A DNA stretch of 64,000 nt from RGIG3701 sp030530205 (GTDB lineage: Bacteria; Planctomycetota; Planctomycetia; Pirellulales; Thermoguttaceae), in NCBI GenBank assembly GCA_030530205.1, contig JAUMVK010000005.1, positions 101,223 through 165,222 on the forward strand. Reading direction: 5' to 3'. Position 1 is the first letter of the stretch, and each line of letters begins with the position of its first letter. Positions 8,560 through 16,038 of this stretch are shown in pieces. Made by a program: the position numbers and the translations under genes. The notes below the pieces were generated by a model, which was not told where the DNA came from, searched no databases, and saw only the letters and a program-made list of their open reading frames with translations.

Positions 8560-8566
8560 AAATTGA

Positions 8567-9850
8567 CTAATACGCCGTTCTGGCCGCGGGTTTTTTATTC
8601 TTTTTATTCTTGCTTGCCTTTTTCTCGGCCTGGGCTTTTGCCGCCTCGGCTTTGGCTCTTTCTTCTTCCGGATCGACTTTCTTGATGACTTTCGGGCGGT
8701 ATTTGTGGTCCCGCTTCGTTACGGCGGAAGCCTTTTCGATCTGGTCAGGCTCGGCCATCGGGTCGGGATTGGCCGGGTCCATGATCTGGAGTTTCGTCAG
8801 AACGTCCATCCCTTCAATGACGCGGCCGAACACGACGTACTTCCCGTCGAGGTCCTTGATCGGCGAGAACGAGATGAAGAAGATGGAACCGGCAGAATTC
8901 GGCTCTCCGCGCATCATACTGATAGTCCCGCGGTAGTGGTTTCGGGAGTTCGTCGCGTCAAACTCGTCACGGATCGACCAGCCCGGGCCACCGTCGGGAT
9001 TTTCGAGGGAACGGCCGGCGACGGCGCCTTCACCCGGAATGACCTGCTCGAAGAACATTCCATCGTAGTAGCCTTTTTCGACGAGGTACACGAAGTTCGC
9101 GACTGTGTTCGGTGTCTGATCCTCATAAAGCTCCAGGACGATCTTCCCCTTGGTCGTGTCGAGCGTCACGCGGGGCAGATCCTTCTTTTCAGAGTCCTGC
9201 TGACGGAAAACCGACTCTTTCGCCCAACTGGTGCGGTAGTACGAAAGGTCCTTTTTGAATCCGGCACAGCGTTCCGAGAGGACTTTGTTCTGTTCCGCCA
9301 GTTCGAGGTAACGCGCCGCCTGCTCAAAATCGTTGAGCATAAACGCGATTTCGCCCGCGGCATCGTACAAATCGGGCAGAATGTCCGGAATTTTCAGTGA
9401 GATGAGCCCCTGCATGATGGCGTTGGCGCGCTCGTACTCACCGACGGTCATGCGCGTTTCGAGGACCTGAATGATGAAATTCAGGAACTCACCATCTTCA
9501 CGGGACGGCTCCTCAAGCCACGCCTTTTCGGCCAGATCGAAGAGTTTGGGGTGGATCTTCGAAACGACTTTGGAGATTTTTTCGAGTTTTTCACCGATTT
9601 CCTCTTTTTCTTCTTCGGTCGTTTTGATTCCGAGGTACTTGCGCTGGAGTTCAGCCGCTTCACGTAGTGCGCTCTTAAGGTCGGCCTGAGCCTGGCGGTA
9701 CTTCGCCATTGCGGGTTTCATGCCGGCTTCCACGCCCGCAGCCGGAGATGGCGCAGATTTTTTCTCCGCAGTCTGAGCTGCAACAAAACTGACAGCTGAA
9801 ATGCCCAGCACGAAAACCGCCGCGAAAAACATTCTGGAAAATCGTTTCAT
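8567..9850 (-). CDS. Exported cyclophilin-type peptidyl-prolyl isomerase with TPR-like N-terminal region
   Basis: The protein has a signal peptide (MKRFSRMFFAAVFVLGISA...FVAAQ), a helical region of about residues 40-215 that looks like TPR or coiled-coil (FNDFEQAARYLELAEQ-type helices), a cyclophilin domain of about 225-380 (VTLDTTKGKIVLELYE, TPNTVANF, MMRGEPNSAGSIFFI, GRVIEGMDVL) and a Lys/Ala-rich tail. It would catalyse proline isomerisation during folding of exported proteins. AGAAAGG precedes the ATG. It is monocistronic by position, with a repeat cluster touching its stop codon and the sigma factor diverging upstream. Family assignment is clear; the client proteins are unknown. Confidence 0.9.
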   Translation of the reverse strand: MKRFSRMFFAAVFVLGISAVSFVAAQTAEKKSAPSPAAGVEAGMKPAMAKYRQAQADLKSALREAAELQRKYLGIKTTEEEKEEIGEKLEKISKVVSKIHPKLFDLAEKAWLEEPSREDGEFLNFIIQVLETRMTVGEYERANAIMQGLISLKIPDILPDLYDAAGEIAFMLNDFEQAARYLELAEQNKVLSERCAGFKKDLSYYRTSWAKESVFRQQDSEKKDLPRVTLDTTKGKIVLELYEDQTPNTVANFVYLVEKGYYDGMFFEQVIPGEGAVAGRSLENPDGGPGWSIRDEFDATNSRNHYRGTISMMRGEPNSAGSIFFISFSPIKDLDGKYVVFGRVIEGMDVLTKLQIMDPANPDPMAEPDQIEKASAVTKRDHKYRPKVIKKVDPEEERAKAEAAKAQAEKKASKNKKNKKPAARTAY

Positions 9851-10074
9851 GGGAAACCTTTCTCGGGTAGAAAAATCCTAAGGAAATACTTTATCTTTAA
9901 TATAAAAAATCTTTCAGGAAATGCAACCCGTGGGCCCCGCTTTTTTTCAAAAATTTTGAGATTTTTTACATAAAATCGAAATAATCGGCGGGTTCGTTTT
10001 TTTTGATTTAATTATTGTTCCAGTTGCAAAGTGAATTTTGTAGAATTTTTGTTTTTTTGTTTTTTTCCCGTCGA

Positions 10075-10103
10075 TTGAGAAAAATGATATGCATAAATAT
10101 ATT
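10075..10103 (+). promoter_or_regulatory. Possible promoter of the sigma factor gene
   Basis: TTGAGA and TATATT with 17 bases between lie just upstream of the ribosome-binding site GGAGGAAAG. The whole gap 9851-10125 is very rich in A and T tracts, and other starts are possible. Confidence 0.45.
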
Positions 10104-10125
10104 GAATCAAGGAGGAAAGTATTCC

Positions 10126-10968
10126 ATGAAATCAGATCCAGCAAACTGTCTTGAACGTGAGGCCAATTCCAAACTCATGAGCGGGATGGATATGTACCTT
10201 TCGGATATTCATGACAAAGAACTGCTTTCAGCGGAAGAGGAACGTGCGCTGGCTGAAAGAATTGCCGCCGGAGACGAGGATGCGCGAAATGAACTGGTTC
10301 AGGCGAATCTGCGTCTGGTGGTGAATATCGCCCGTTCGTACGCGAACAAGGGCTGGCACATTGAGGATTTGGTCGAGGAAGGTAATCTCGGCCTGATCCG
10401 CGCTGCTACGAACTACCGCGTGAACGAAGGAACACGCTTTTCTACCTATGCGAGCTACTGGATCAATCAGGCGATTCATCGTGCGATGATCAATTCCTCG
10501 AAACTGATCCGGCTTCCAGCGTACATGGTGGAAATCATCAGTAAATGGCGCCGGGCGGCGGTTTTGCTCGAGGAAGAACTGCATCGCGTTCCTTTTTCTG
10601 AAGAAATCGCACGACGTATTGGTTTGCCTCGCAAGCGGCTGACGCTGACTCTCAAGGCCCTCAATGCTTATAAAGTGGCACCGGGGCCGGAATTGGCTGA
10701 CGGATTGGGCCTCGATGGAACGGTCGTGGATGAACGGGAGCGGACACCCGAGGATATTTTCATCGAGAGAAATACCATCGAAAAAATTCAGGAAGAACTG
10801 GGAAAACTCACGGAGCGCGAAGCGATGGTTTTGAGACTCCGTTACGGATTGGTCGATGGCCAGGCCTATACCCTGCGCGAGGTGGGCCGCAAGCTGAAGA
10901 TTACACGTGAACGTGTGCGCCAGATTTCTATCGACGCGATTGCGAAACTTGGAAACAAGTTTGAGTAG
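10126..10968 (+). CDS. RpoD-family (sigma-70 group 1/2) RNA polymerase sigma factor
   Basis: Region 1.2 (MDMYLSDIHDKELLSAEEE), region 2 (NLRLVVNIARSYANKG, EGNLGLIRA, STYASYWINQAI), region 3 and region 4 (LTEREAMVLRLRYG, TLREVGRKLKITRERVRQI) are all present in 280 residues. There is no long region 1.1, so it resembles the compact primary or RpoS-like sigma factors of planctomycetes rather than a long RpoD. ATG at 10126 is chosen over upstream starts because GGAGGAAAG lies six bases before it and homology begins there. A strong intrinsic terminator follows. Whether it is the housekeeping or an alternative group 2 factor cannot be decided here. Confidence 0.92.
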   Translation: MKSDPANCLEREANSKLMSGMDMYLSDIHDKELLSAEEERALAERIAAGDEDARNELVQANLRLVVNIARSYANKGWHIEDLVEEGNLGLIRAATNYRVNEGTRFSTYASYWINQAIHRAMINSSKLIRLPAYMVEIISKWRRAAVLLEEELHRVPFSEEIARRIGLPRKRLTLTLKALNAYKVAPGPELADGLGLDGTVVDERERTPEDIFIERNTIEKIQEELGKLTEREAMVLRLRYGLVDGQAYTLREVGRKLKITRERVRQISIDAIAKLGNKFE

Positions 10969-10974
10969 TCCATC

Positions 10975-11007
10975 AAAAAAGCGGGCGTTTCCGTCCGCTT
11001 GTTTTTT
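10975..11007 (+). terminator. Intrinsic terminator of the sigma factor gene
   Basis: GCGGGCG/CGTCCGC forms a stem with one wobble, flanked by A6 and followed by TTGTTTTTT. It lies a few bases after the stop. Confidence 0.85.
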
Positions 11008-11030
11008 CTCATTGAAAAATCTCAAGTCAA

Positions 11031-11063
11031 ACTGAAACGCGGTCTTACTGGCCGCGCTTCAGT
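11031..11063 (-). terminator. Long hairpin after the VWA gene
   Basis: ACTGAA-CGCGG pairs with CCGCG-TTCAGT around nine bases, with one internal mismatch, just after the minus-strand VWA gene. The T-run behind it is weak, so termination is inferred from position. Confidence 0.55.
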
Positions 11064-11072
11064 ATAAAAACT

Positions 11073-13526
11073 TTATTCTTTGGCCTTTTTCACGAGTTCT
11101 TCAAACTCTTTCCTCTGGTCCGACTCACCCACGGCGGGGTGGATCATTTCCAGAACTTTGTCGAAATTGGCCGTTCCGGTGTACGCGCTTTCACGCAGAA
11201 GCATCGCGAAGAGTGCCGTTCCAGACGCCCACTGGAAGTTTTGGCTCACCGGCTGCTCTTTGAACTCGACAGGGAACGTTTTGAGCGTGCTTTCATTCTC
11301 GTTCGGCTGCTTCCAGCGCAGTTTCACGAAGAACCATTCCGGAGAGTCGTTCACCGGTTTCGCTTCTTCTTTTTTCGGCTCAGGTTCTTCCGGCTTGGGA
11401 GCGTAACGGGACTCATCGACCTGCTCCGACTGCGGGATTTCAGCCCCGACCGGGACCAGTTCATAGAGCGCGACCACGCTGTGCCCGGCACCGAGGTCAC
11501 CCGAGTCTTTCCGGTCATCGTGGAAGTCTTTCGCTTCCAGGTGGCGCGTTTCGTAGCCGATGAGCCGGTACGCCGCGACTTTGGCCGGGTTGAAATCGAT
11601 TTGAAGTTTGACGTCTTTCGCGATCGTGATCATCGAGCCGCTCAGACCATCGCAGAGCATTTTCTTTGCTTCGGCCCGGGAATCGATGTAGCCGTACACG
11701 CCATTTCCGTGGGATGCGAGGGATTTCATGCGATCGTCCTGGAAATTCCCCATTCCGAAACCGAGCACCGTGAGGAAAACGCCGCTTTTCGCTTCCGACT
11801 CGATGAGATTTTCCAGTTCGGAAATGTCGGTCATTCCCACGTTGAAATCGCCATCGGTGCAGAGGATCACGCGATTTTCCGCTTCTTTGTCGAAATTTTT
11901 GCGGGCGAGCTCATACGCTCTCTGGATCCCTTCACCGCCATTGGTTCCGCCATAGGCGCGGAGTTCCAGAATGGCTTTCTCGATTTTCCCTTTTTCGGTT
12001 CCGGCAGTCGGTTCCAGTTTAATGTCGGTTCCGTTCGCGTAGGTCACGATGGAAACGTGGTCTTCGGGCTTCAACTGGTCGAGGAGTTTCATCATGCCGT
12101 CCTTGACCAGCGGCAGTTTGTTCCAGTCGCTCATCGAGCCGGAAACGTCGAGGAGGAACACGAGGTTCAGCTTCGGGCGTTTGTCCTCGGGGATCTCCCG
12201 GCCTTTGAGGGCGACCATCGCCATGTAAAGGCCCTCACGCCACGGGTGCTTCTGAATTTCGACCGTCGTTTCAAACGGGCAGTCGGAATCCTCGGCGGGG
12301 CCTTTCAGGTCGTACTTGAAGTAGTTGATGTACTCCTCGACCCGGACCGATTCCTTCGGCGGCTTGCGCCCCTGTTCGGTCAGGAACTGACGCATGAGCG
12401 TGTAGGATGCCGTGTCCACATCGACACCAAAAGTGGAGAACGGATTCTCTTCCGGTTTCTGGAATTTCTGTTCTTCCATCATGGAGAAGGAATTCCGGTC
12501 CTGAGGTGGAGTGATAAACCGTTCCGGTTCCGGCACAGGCACCGGTTTGGGCAGCGGGACCGGGAAAATATAAGATTCGGGAGCCGGCGAAGCGATCATA
12601 CGATCCACCCCTAAATTGGGTGAACTTACAGGCGATGCCTCTTTTGGAGCCATGACATTTTCTCGACGGAAGAACTGGCGCGGAGCTTCAACGGCTTTGT
12701 GCATACCATTTTTGGCCGCTTGTGCAGCAGAACTCCAAAAACCAGTTTTTTCTTCGGGTGCGGCGGCTTCTTCGGCCACGTCCATGTATTCTTCGGCTTC
12801 ATCGTCATCGTCGCCGGCCACATCAGCCTTGGCGTCAAAGACTTTTACTTCTTCGACCGCAACTTCTTCTTCGGCGGTTACAGACGGAGCTGGTGCTTCG
12901 GCTGCGGGGGCTTCTGCCGCGACTTCAGCCGGAGCTTCGGCGGCAGGCGCGGGAGCTTCGTTCAGGTTAACCAAATCGGCCGATTCTTTTTTCTTGCCGA
13001 AAACTCCCTTGACTTTATCCACGCCATCCTTGACGGCTTCGATGGTAGAACCAACGATTCCAGGGCTTTTGAGCCTTGTTTTCTCGGCCAAAAGAAATTC
13101 TTCTTTATCCACCTGAATCTCACGATTGGGGACTTTCTGATACTCGTAATACATTGCCGGTTCTCCAGGCTCGATCTTTGCCACAGTCGAATAATACACA
13201 TTTGGCCAGAACAGCACACCCGCCGTAACGATCAGTAACAGCGAGCAAACGCACACCACGGTTCGGGTCATCCTGGACCAATGTTTTTTCACAGGCTTTT
13301 CAGGAATTGGAAGAACCTTCACATTTGAGTACTCTTTATTTTCAGGAATCGGCTCGTTCGCCAAAGCCTCAGTCAAAAAGTCGCCCATACGGCGGATCTC
13401 TTCGACTTCCGAGCGGAGTTCCGGATCGTTTTTCATCTGTTCTTCGAGCTGGGCGCTCTGTTCGGGAGTCGCTTCTCCCAGCGCGAAAGCAGTCACAATT
13501 TCATAATTATCTTTCCAGTTTTTCAT
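11073..13526 (-). CDS. Anti-sigma-like membrane protein with VWA (YfbK-type) domain
   Basis: The N-terminus (MKNWKDNYEIVTAFALGEAT...) resembles the cytoplasmic part of anti-sigma factors and precedes one membrane helix at about residues 88-108. Next come an Ala/Glu/Pro-rich linker, a vWF_A N-terminal module (NPFSTFGVDVDTASYTLMRQ), a VWA domain with MIDAS residues in LDVSGSMSDW and LCTDGDFNVG, and a DUF3520-like C-terminus. The Mg-binding site is intact. The gene starts 13 bases after the ECF sigma gene, so the pair forms an operon. It may sense an envelope signal through the VWA domain and hold the sigma factor at the membrane; this role is inferred from layout. At 817 residues it is longer than plain YfbK proteins. 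Confidence 0.85.
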   Translation of the reverse strand: MKNWKDNYEIVTAFALGEATPEQSAQLEEQMKNDPELRSEVEEIRRMGDFLTEALANEPIPENKEYSNVKVLPIPEKPVKKHWSRMTRTVVCVCSLLLIVTAGVLFWPNVYYSTVAKIEPGEPAMYYEYQKVPNREIQVDKEEFLLAEKTRLKSPGIVGSTIEAVKDGVDKVKGVFGKKKESADLVNLNEAPAPAAEAPAEVAAEAPAAEAPAPSVTAEEEVAVEEVKVFDAKADVAGDDDDEAEEYMDVAEEAAAPEEKTGFWSSAAQAAKNGMHKAVEAPRQFFRRENVMAPKEASPVSSPNLGVDRMIASPAPESYIFPVPLPKPVPVPEPERFITPPQDRNSFSMMEEQKFQKPEENPFSTFGVDVDTASYTLMRQFLTEQGRKPPKESVRVEEYINYFKYDLKGPAEDSDCPFETTVEIQKHPWREGLYMAMVALKGREIPEDKRPKLNLVFLLDVSGSMSDWNKLPLVKDGMMKLLDQLKPEDHVSIVTYANGTDIKLEPTAGTEKGKIEKAILELRAYGGTNGGEGIQRAYELARKNFDKEAENRVILCTDGDFNVGMTDISELENLIESEAKSGVFLTVLGFGMGNFQDDRMKSLASHGNGVYGYIDSRAEAKKMLCDGLSGSMITIAKDVKLQIDFNPAKVAAYRLIGYETRHLEAKDFHDDRKDSGDLGAGHSVVALYELVPVGAEIPQSEQVDESRYAPKPEEPEPKKEEAKPVNDSPEWFFVKLRWKQPNENESTLKTFPVEFKEQPVSQNFQWASGTALFAMLLRESAYTGTANFDKVLEMIHPAVGESDQRKEFEELVKKAKE

Positions 13527-13539
13527 TTTTAAGGTTCCT

Positions 13540-14052
13540 TTATTCGTTCATCATTTCACGAAGTTTCTGAATCGCTTCCGCGAGCAGCCGACTTACTGTG
13601 GATCTGGATTCGCCCATCACGATCGCCATTTCGTCATAAGTGAGCTGCTCCTGGAATTTTAGCCGCACCGCTTCACGATGCAGCTCCGATAGTTTATCGA
13701 GTTTTTGCATCAGCATTTCTTCAGCTTCTTTCTTCTCAGCCGCGGCAACTGCCTGTTCCGGGATGGAATCCTGTACCGTGGCAGCGAGGTGTTTAAAAAT
13801 GTCCTTTCGTTTTTTCTGGCGGCGCAGGAAGTCGTAAATCATATTCCGGGCCGTTCGATAGAGCCATGCGCGCTCATTTTCGATCTGTTTGTGTTTGGTC
13901 TCCACTTCTTCCCAGAGCCGCAGAAATGTTTCCTGCGTGAACTCTTCCGCCAGGGCGTAGTTGTGAACCAGACGCGTAGCATACAAACGCAGCCTGACGT
14001 ACGTTTCATCTTCCGCCGCTTTTTTCAGGTTTTCTTTTTGTTTTTCAGTCAT
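13540..14052 (-). CDS. ECF-like sigma-70 family RNA polymerase sigma factor
   Basis: This 170-residue protein has sigma region 2 (VHNYALAEEFTQETFLRLWE, RAWLYRTARNMIYDFLRR) and region 4 (LSELHREAVRLKFQEQLTYDEMA, STVSRLLAEAIQKLR), joined by a short linker and lacking region 3, which is the ECF layout. The upstream gap (14053-14271) is AT-rich and non-coding. The next gene in the operon encodes the VWA/anti-sigma-like membrane protein, its probable regulator. Such sigma/VWA pairs are common in planctomycetes. Target genes cannot be deduced. Confidence 0.92.
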   Translation of the reverse strand: MTEKQKENLKKAAEDETYVRLRLYATRLVHNYALAEEFTQETFLRLWEEVETKHKQIENERAWLYRTARNMIYDFLRRQKKRKDIFKHLAATVQDSIPEQAVAAAEKKEAEEMLMQKLDKLSELHREAVRLKFQEQLTYDEMAIVMGESRSTVSRLLAEAIQKLREMMNE

Positions 14053-14271
14053 GTTCTCTCATACCGGTCATAAGGAATTTTGACTTCTATCTATTAGGAC
14101 GAACAAGAAAAAAAATATTTCACAAAAAAAGAAAAAATTTGGAATTTTTTTTGGTTTTCAGTTTTCGGTTGTCCGTTTTCATCGTTCAGTCTCCATAGAA
14201 TATAGTTAATAACCAGAATCCAAGATCCCTAATTTCGGCGAAACCGAAACACTGAAACTGATAATTGACAG

Positions 14272-15252
14272 CTAACCCAACGTCACCCGACGACCGGTGC
14301 GGCCACACGAACAAGGTTCGGAATGGCACACGACCGTCGTTCCCGTGCGGAAGCGTAAGAGAGTCTGCGCCTCCCGCGTCAAATCTGTCACGACCAACTC
14401 GCCGGGCTGCCCCTCCGGAACGGGTTCAAGCGTTTCCGGATCCAAAATCTCGAACAGGAAAGCGTCTTCCTGAAGGTGCAGCCCATTGCGCAGAAAACAT
14501 TCATTGGCCATTCCTGCCCCGAAAAACGCCGGATGGGACCAGTTCAGCCAGATTTTTAACTGCCAGCGTTCCTGCAGCTCGTTGCGACGTTTCAAAATAT
14601 CATCCCCAATTAAAATATGAGCGTAGTCAAGGGAAAGGGATTGGCAGCCGGCGGCCGAAAAAATATCCGAAAGGCTCTCGAGATCCGCGCAGATCCCGTT
14701 CACGTTCAGCGAGTTCAGGAAATCCGCCGGTGCGCTCAGGAATTCCTCGTTCATTCCACCTTGCGGAATCGCGGCGGCACCGATACATTCGACACCCGCC
14801 TGATAAGCGAAACCGGCCCCGGCACGATTAAATTTTCGTGAGATCTGAACAAAATGATTGCTCCGTGTACCCGTTCCATACATTAGACGGGCGGCCAGAT
14901 CCGCCTGGGTTTGCAGATCCCGGCGTGTGAAGGCAGTCAGAAGGCCGTTTTTCTGCGAGTACAAGCGGGCGATTTCGTGACGCGCGACCGTCCACAAGCC
15001 AGAAGAAAACTGAGCTAAAAGGTCCGCCTCCGTCGTCAGCGGGAGGCGGCGAACATCATCGGGGGAGTTAAAATCCTTATCCGCAAGCGGGTTTTTCGCG
15101 AAATAATCACGGTAAAAAGCCAAACCTTTCGCACGCTCTACAGCCCGGCGCAGACGCAGCGTTTGCAGCTCACGCAGTTCGGAAAGGGGAAGCGTTTCCA
15201 TTTGATTCCAGTATAGATTTTCAAACGGAAGTTTATCGAAAAGTTCAGCCAT
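14272..15252 (-). CDS. PaaK-like (phenylacetate-CoA ligase family) protein, probably catalytically degenerate
   Basis: The fold is recognisable from the N-terminus (LRRAVERAKGLAFYRDYF, as in PaaK) to the C-terminal core (GELVVTDLTREAQTLLRFRT, CSCGRTGRR). Active PaaK proteins are about 430 residues; this one is 326. The Ser/Thr/Gly-rich P-loop (usually SSGTTGKP) that binds ATP phosphates is replaced by YSQKNGLLTAFTRRD, and the protein stops right after CGRTGRRV, before the lid domain with its catalytic Lys. No frame carrying the missing domain was found downstream. It pairs with the ACT-domain gene upstream, a usual PaaK neighbour. It probably no longer makes acyl-CoA and may be a binding or regulatory relic. 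Confidence 0.8.
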   Translation of the reverse strand: MAELFDKLPFENLYWNQMETLPLSELRELQTLRLRRAVERAKGLAFYRDYFAKNPLADKDFNSPDDVRRLPLTTEADLLAQFSSGLWTVARHEIARLYSQKNGLLTAFTRRDLQTQADLAARLMYGTGTRSNHFVQISRKFNRAGAGFAYQAGVECIGAAAIPQGGMNEEFLSAPADFLNSLNVNGICADLESLSDIFSAAGCQSLSLDYAHILIGDDILKRRNELQERWQLKIWLNWSHPAFFGAGMANECFLRNGLHLQEDAFLFEILDPETLEPVPEGQPGELVVTDLTREAQTLLRFRTGTTVVCHSEPCSCGRTGRRVTLG

Positions 15253-15256
15253 AAAA

Positions 15257-15279
15257 AATCGTCCCCGTAAGTTGACAAA
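15257..15279. repeat. Partial GACGCT-family repeat end
   Basis: AATCGTCCCCGTAAGTTGACAAAT keeps the outer arm and flank of the copy at 8550-8570 (CGTCCCCGTAAATTGACTAAT). It ends exactly at the stop codon of the ACT gene, so the repeat end with its flank is conserved at two loci. Confidence 0.65.
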
Positions 15280-15714
15280 TTAGCCGATCTGATATAAATC
15301 GACACTTCCGAAAACGTTTACGCCTTTTTCGTGGAGAAGGTCCACCGCGGCGTCCGGGTCGTTGAAACGGAAAACGAGGATCGCCTTGTCTCTGACGTGG
15401 GACGTGAATGCGTACATGTACTCGACGTTGATCTTTGCGGCTTCGAGAAGGCTTAAAATGTATGCCAAACCGCCGGGCTGATCGGGAATTTCGGTCGCGA
15501 CAACGTCCACAGTTTTCACCATACAGCCTGCTTCCTGAAGAAGTTTCAAGGCGGGTTCCCAGTCCTTGACGATGAGACGGAGCATTCCGAACTGAGCCGT
15601 ATCGGCCAGAGAAAGTGTCAAAATGTCGATGTTCGCGTCACCGAGAATCTTGCAAACTGTACTCAAATGGCCCGGCTCGTTCTGCAAATAGACGGAAAGC
15701 TGCTTGATTTTCAT
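15280..15714 (-). CDS. Tandem ACT-domain amino-acid-binding regulator
   Basis: Two ACT modules are visible: residues 1-70 (MKIKQLSVYLQNEPGHLSTV, NIDILTLSLADT) and 71-144 (IPDQPGGLAYILSLLEAAKI, VEYMYAFT). ACT domains bind small ligands, often amino acids. Short free-standing tandem ACT proteins are typical neighbours of phenylacetate-CoA ligase genes, and the ligase-like gene follows 27 bases after the stop, so both are likely co-transcribed from the promoter at 15770-15798. As the ligase looks degenerate, the ACT protein may now act alone, perhaps sensing aromatic amino acids. The start is the only ATG with good homology at its N-terminus. Confidence 0.88.
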   Translation of the reverse strand: MKIKQLSVYLQNEPGHLSTVCKILGDANIDILTLSLADTAQFGMLRLIVKDWEPALKLLQEAGCMVKTVDVVATEIPDQPGGLAYILSLLEAAKINVEYMYAFTSHVRDKAILVFRFNDPDAAVDLLHEKGVNVFGSVDLYQIG

Positions 15715-15769
15715 GATTTACCTCGTTTTGTCGGAAAGGAAAGCGAGAAAAAAATAATATTCAATAATA

Positions 15770-15798
15770 ATTATAGCCCTTTTCGTAGAATTACGCAA
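15770..15798 (-). promoter_or_regulatory. Promoter of the ACT/PaaK-like operon
   Basis: On the minus strand TTGCGT and TATAAT are separated by 17 bases, about 55 bases before the ATG. A C/T-rich run (15799-15825) lies directly upstream of the -35 box. The rest of the gap 15715-16038 holds A/T tracts and the divergent promoter at 15959. Confidence 0.75.
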
Positions 15799-15958
15799 GG
15801 AGAGGGAGGGGGGGTTTCGGGAATTTTTCAGAAAAATGTTTCTGGCTCTGTCCCTTGTGGCAGATTTTTGAAATAATTGTCCCAATCCTCAAAATCCCAT
15901 CAAAAAATCTCCGAAAACAAAAAAATGTCAAAATTTTGAAAATTTTTTTGATAATCAC

Positions 15959-15986
15959 TTGCAAAAGATGAAAGCCCGTGTAAAAT
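15959..15986 (+). promoter_or_regulatory. Promoter of the first PEP-CTERM gene
   Basis: TTGCAA and TAAAAT are 16 bases apart, about 50 bases before the start codon. A dense A/T tract stretch (15925-15955) lies just upstream and could act as an UP element. Confidence 0.7.
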
Positions 15987-16038
15987 ACTACGTATATGAA
16001 ATAACGTTTTACCAGTTCAATACATTGGGAGTAAAAAC

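Noticed and set aside
8205..8566. CRISPR array in the repeat-rich gap
   Set aside because: Only a few palindromic units, in two orientations, with very short or unequal spacers and no cas genes.
14205..14225. A third copy of the island's 22-bp repeat (GTTAATAACCAGAATC)
   Set aside because: Only the short TTAATAACCA core matches; chance is likely in AT-rich DNA.
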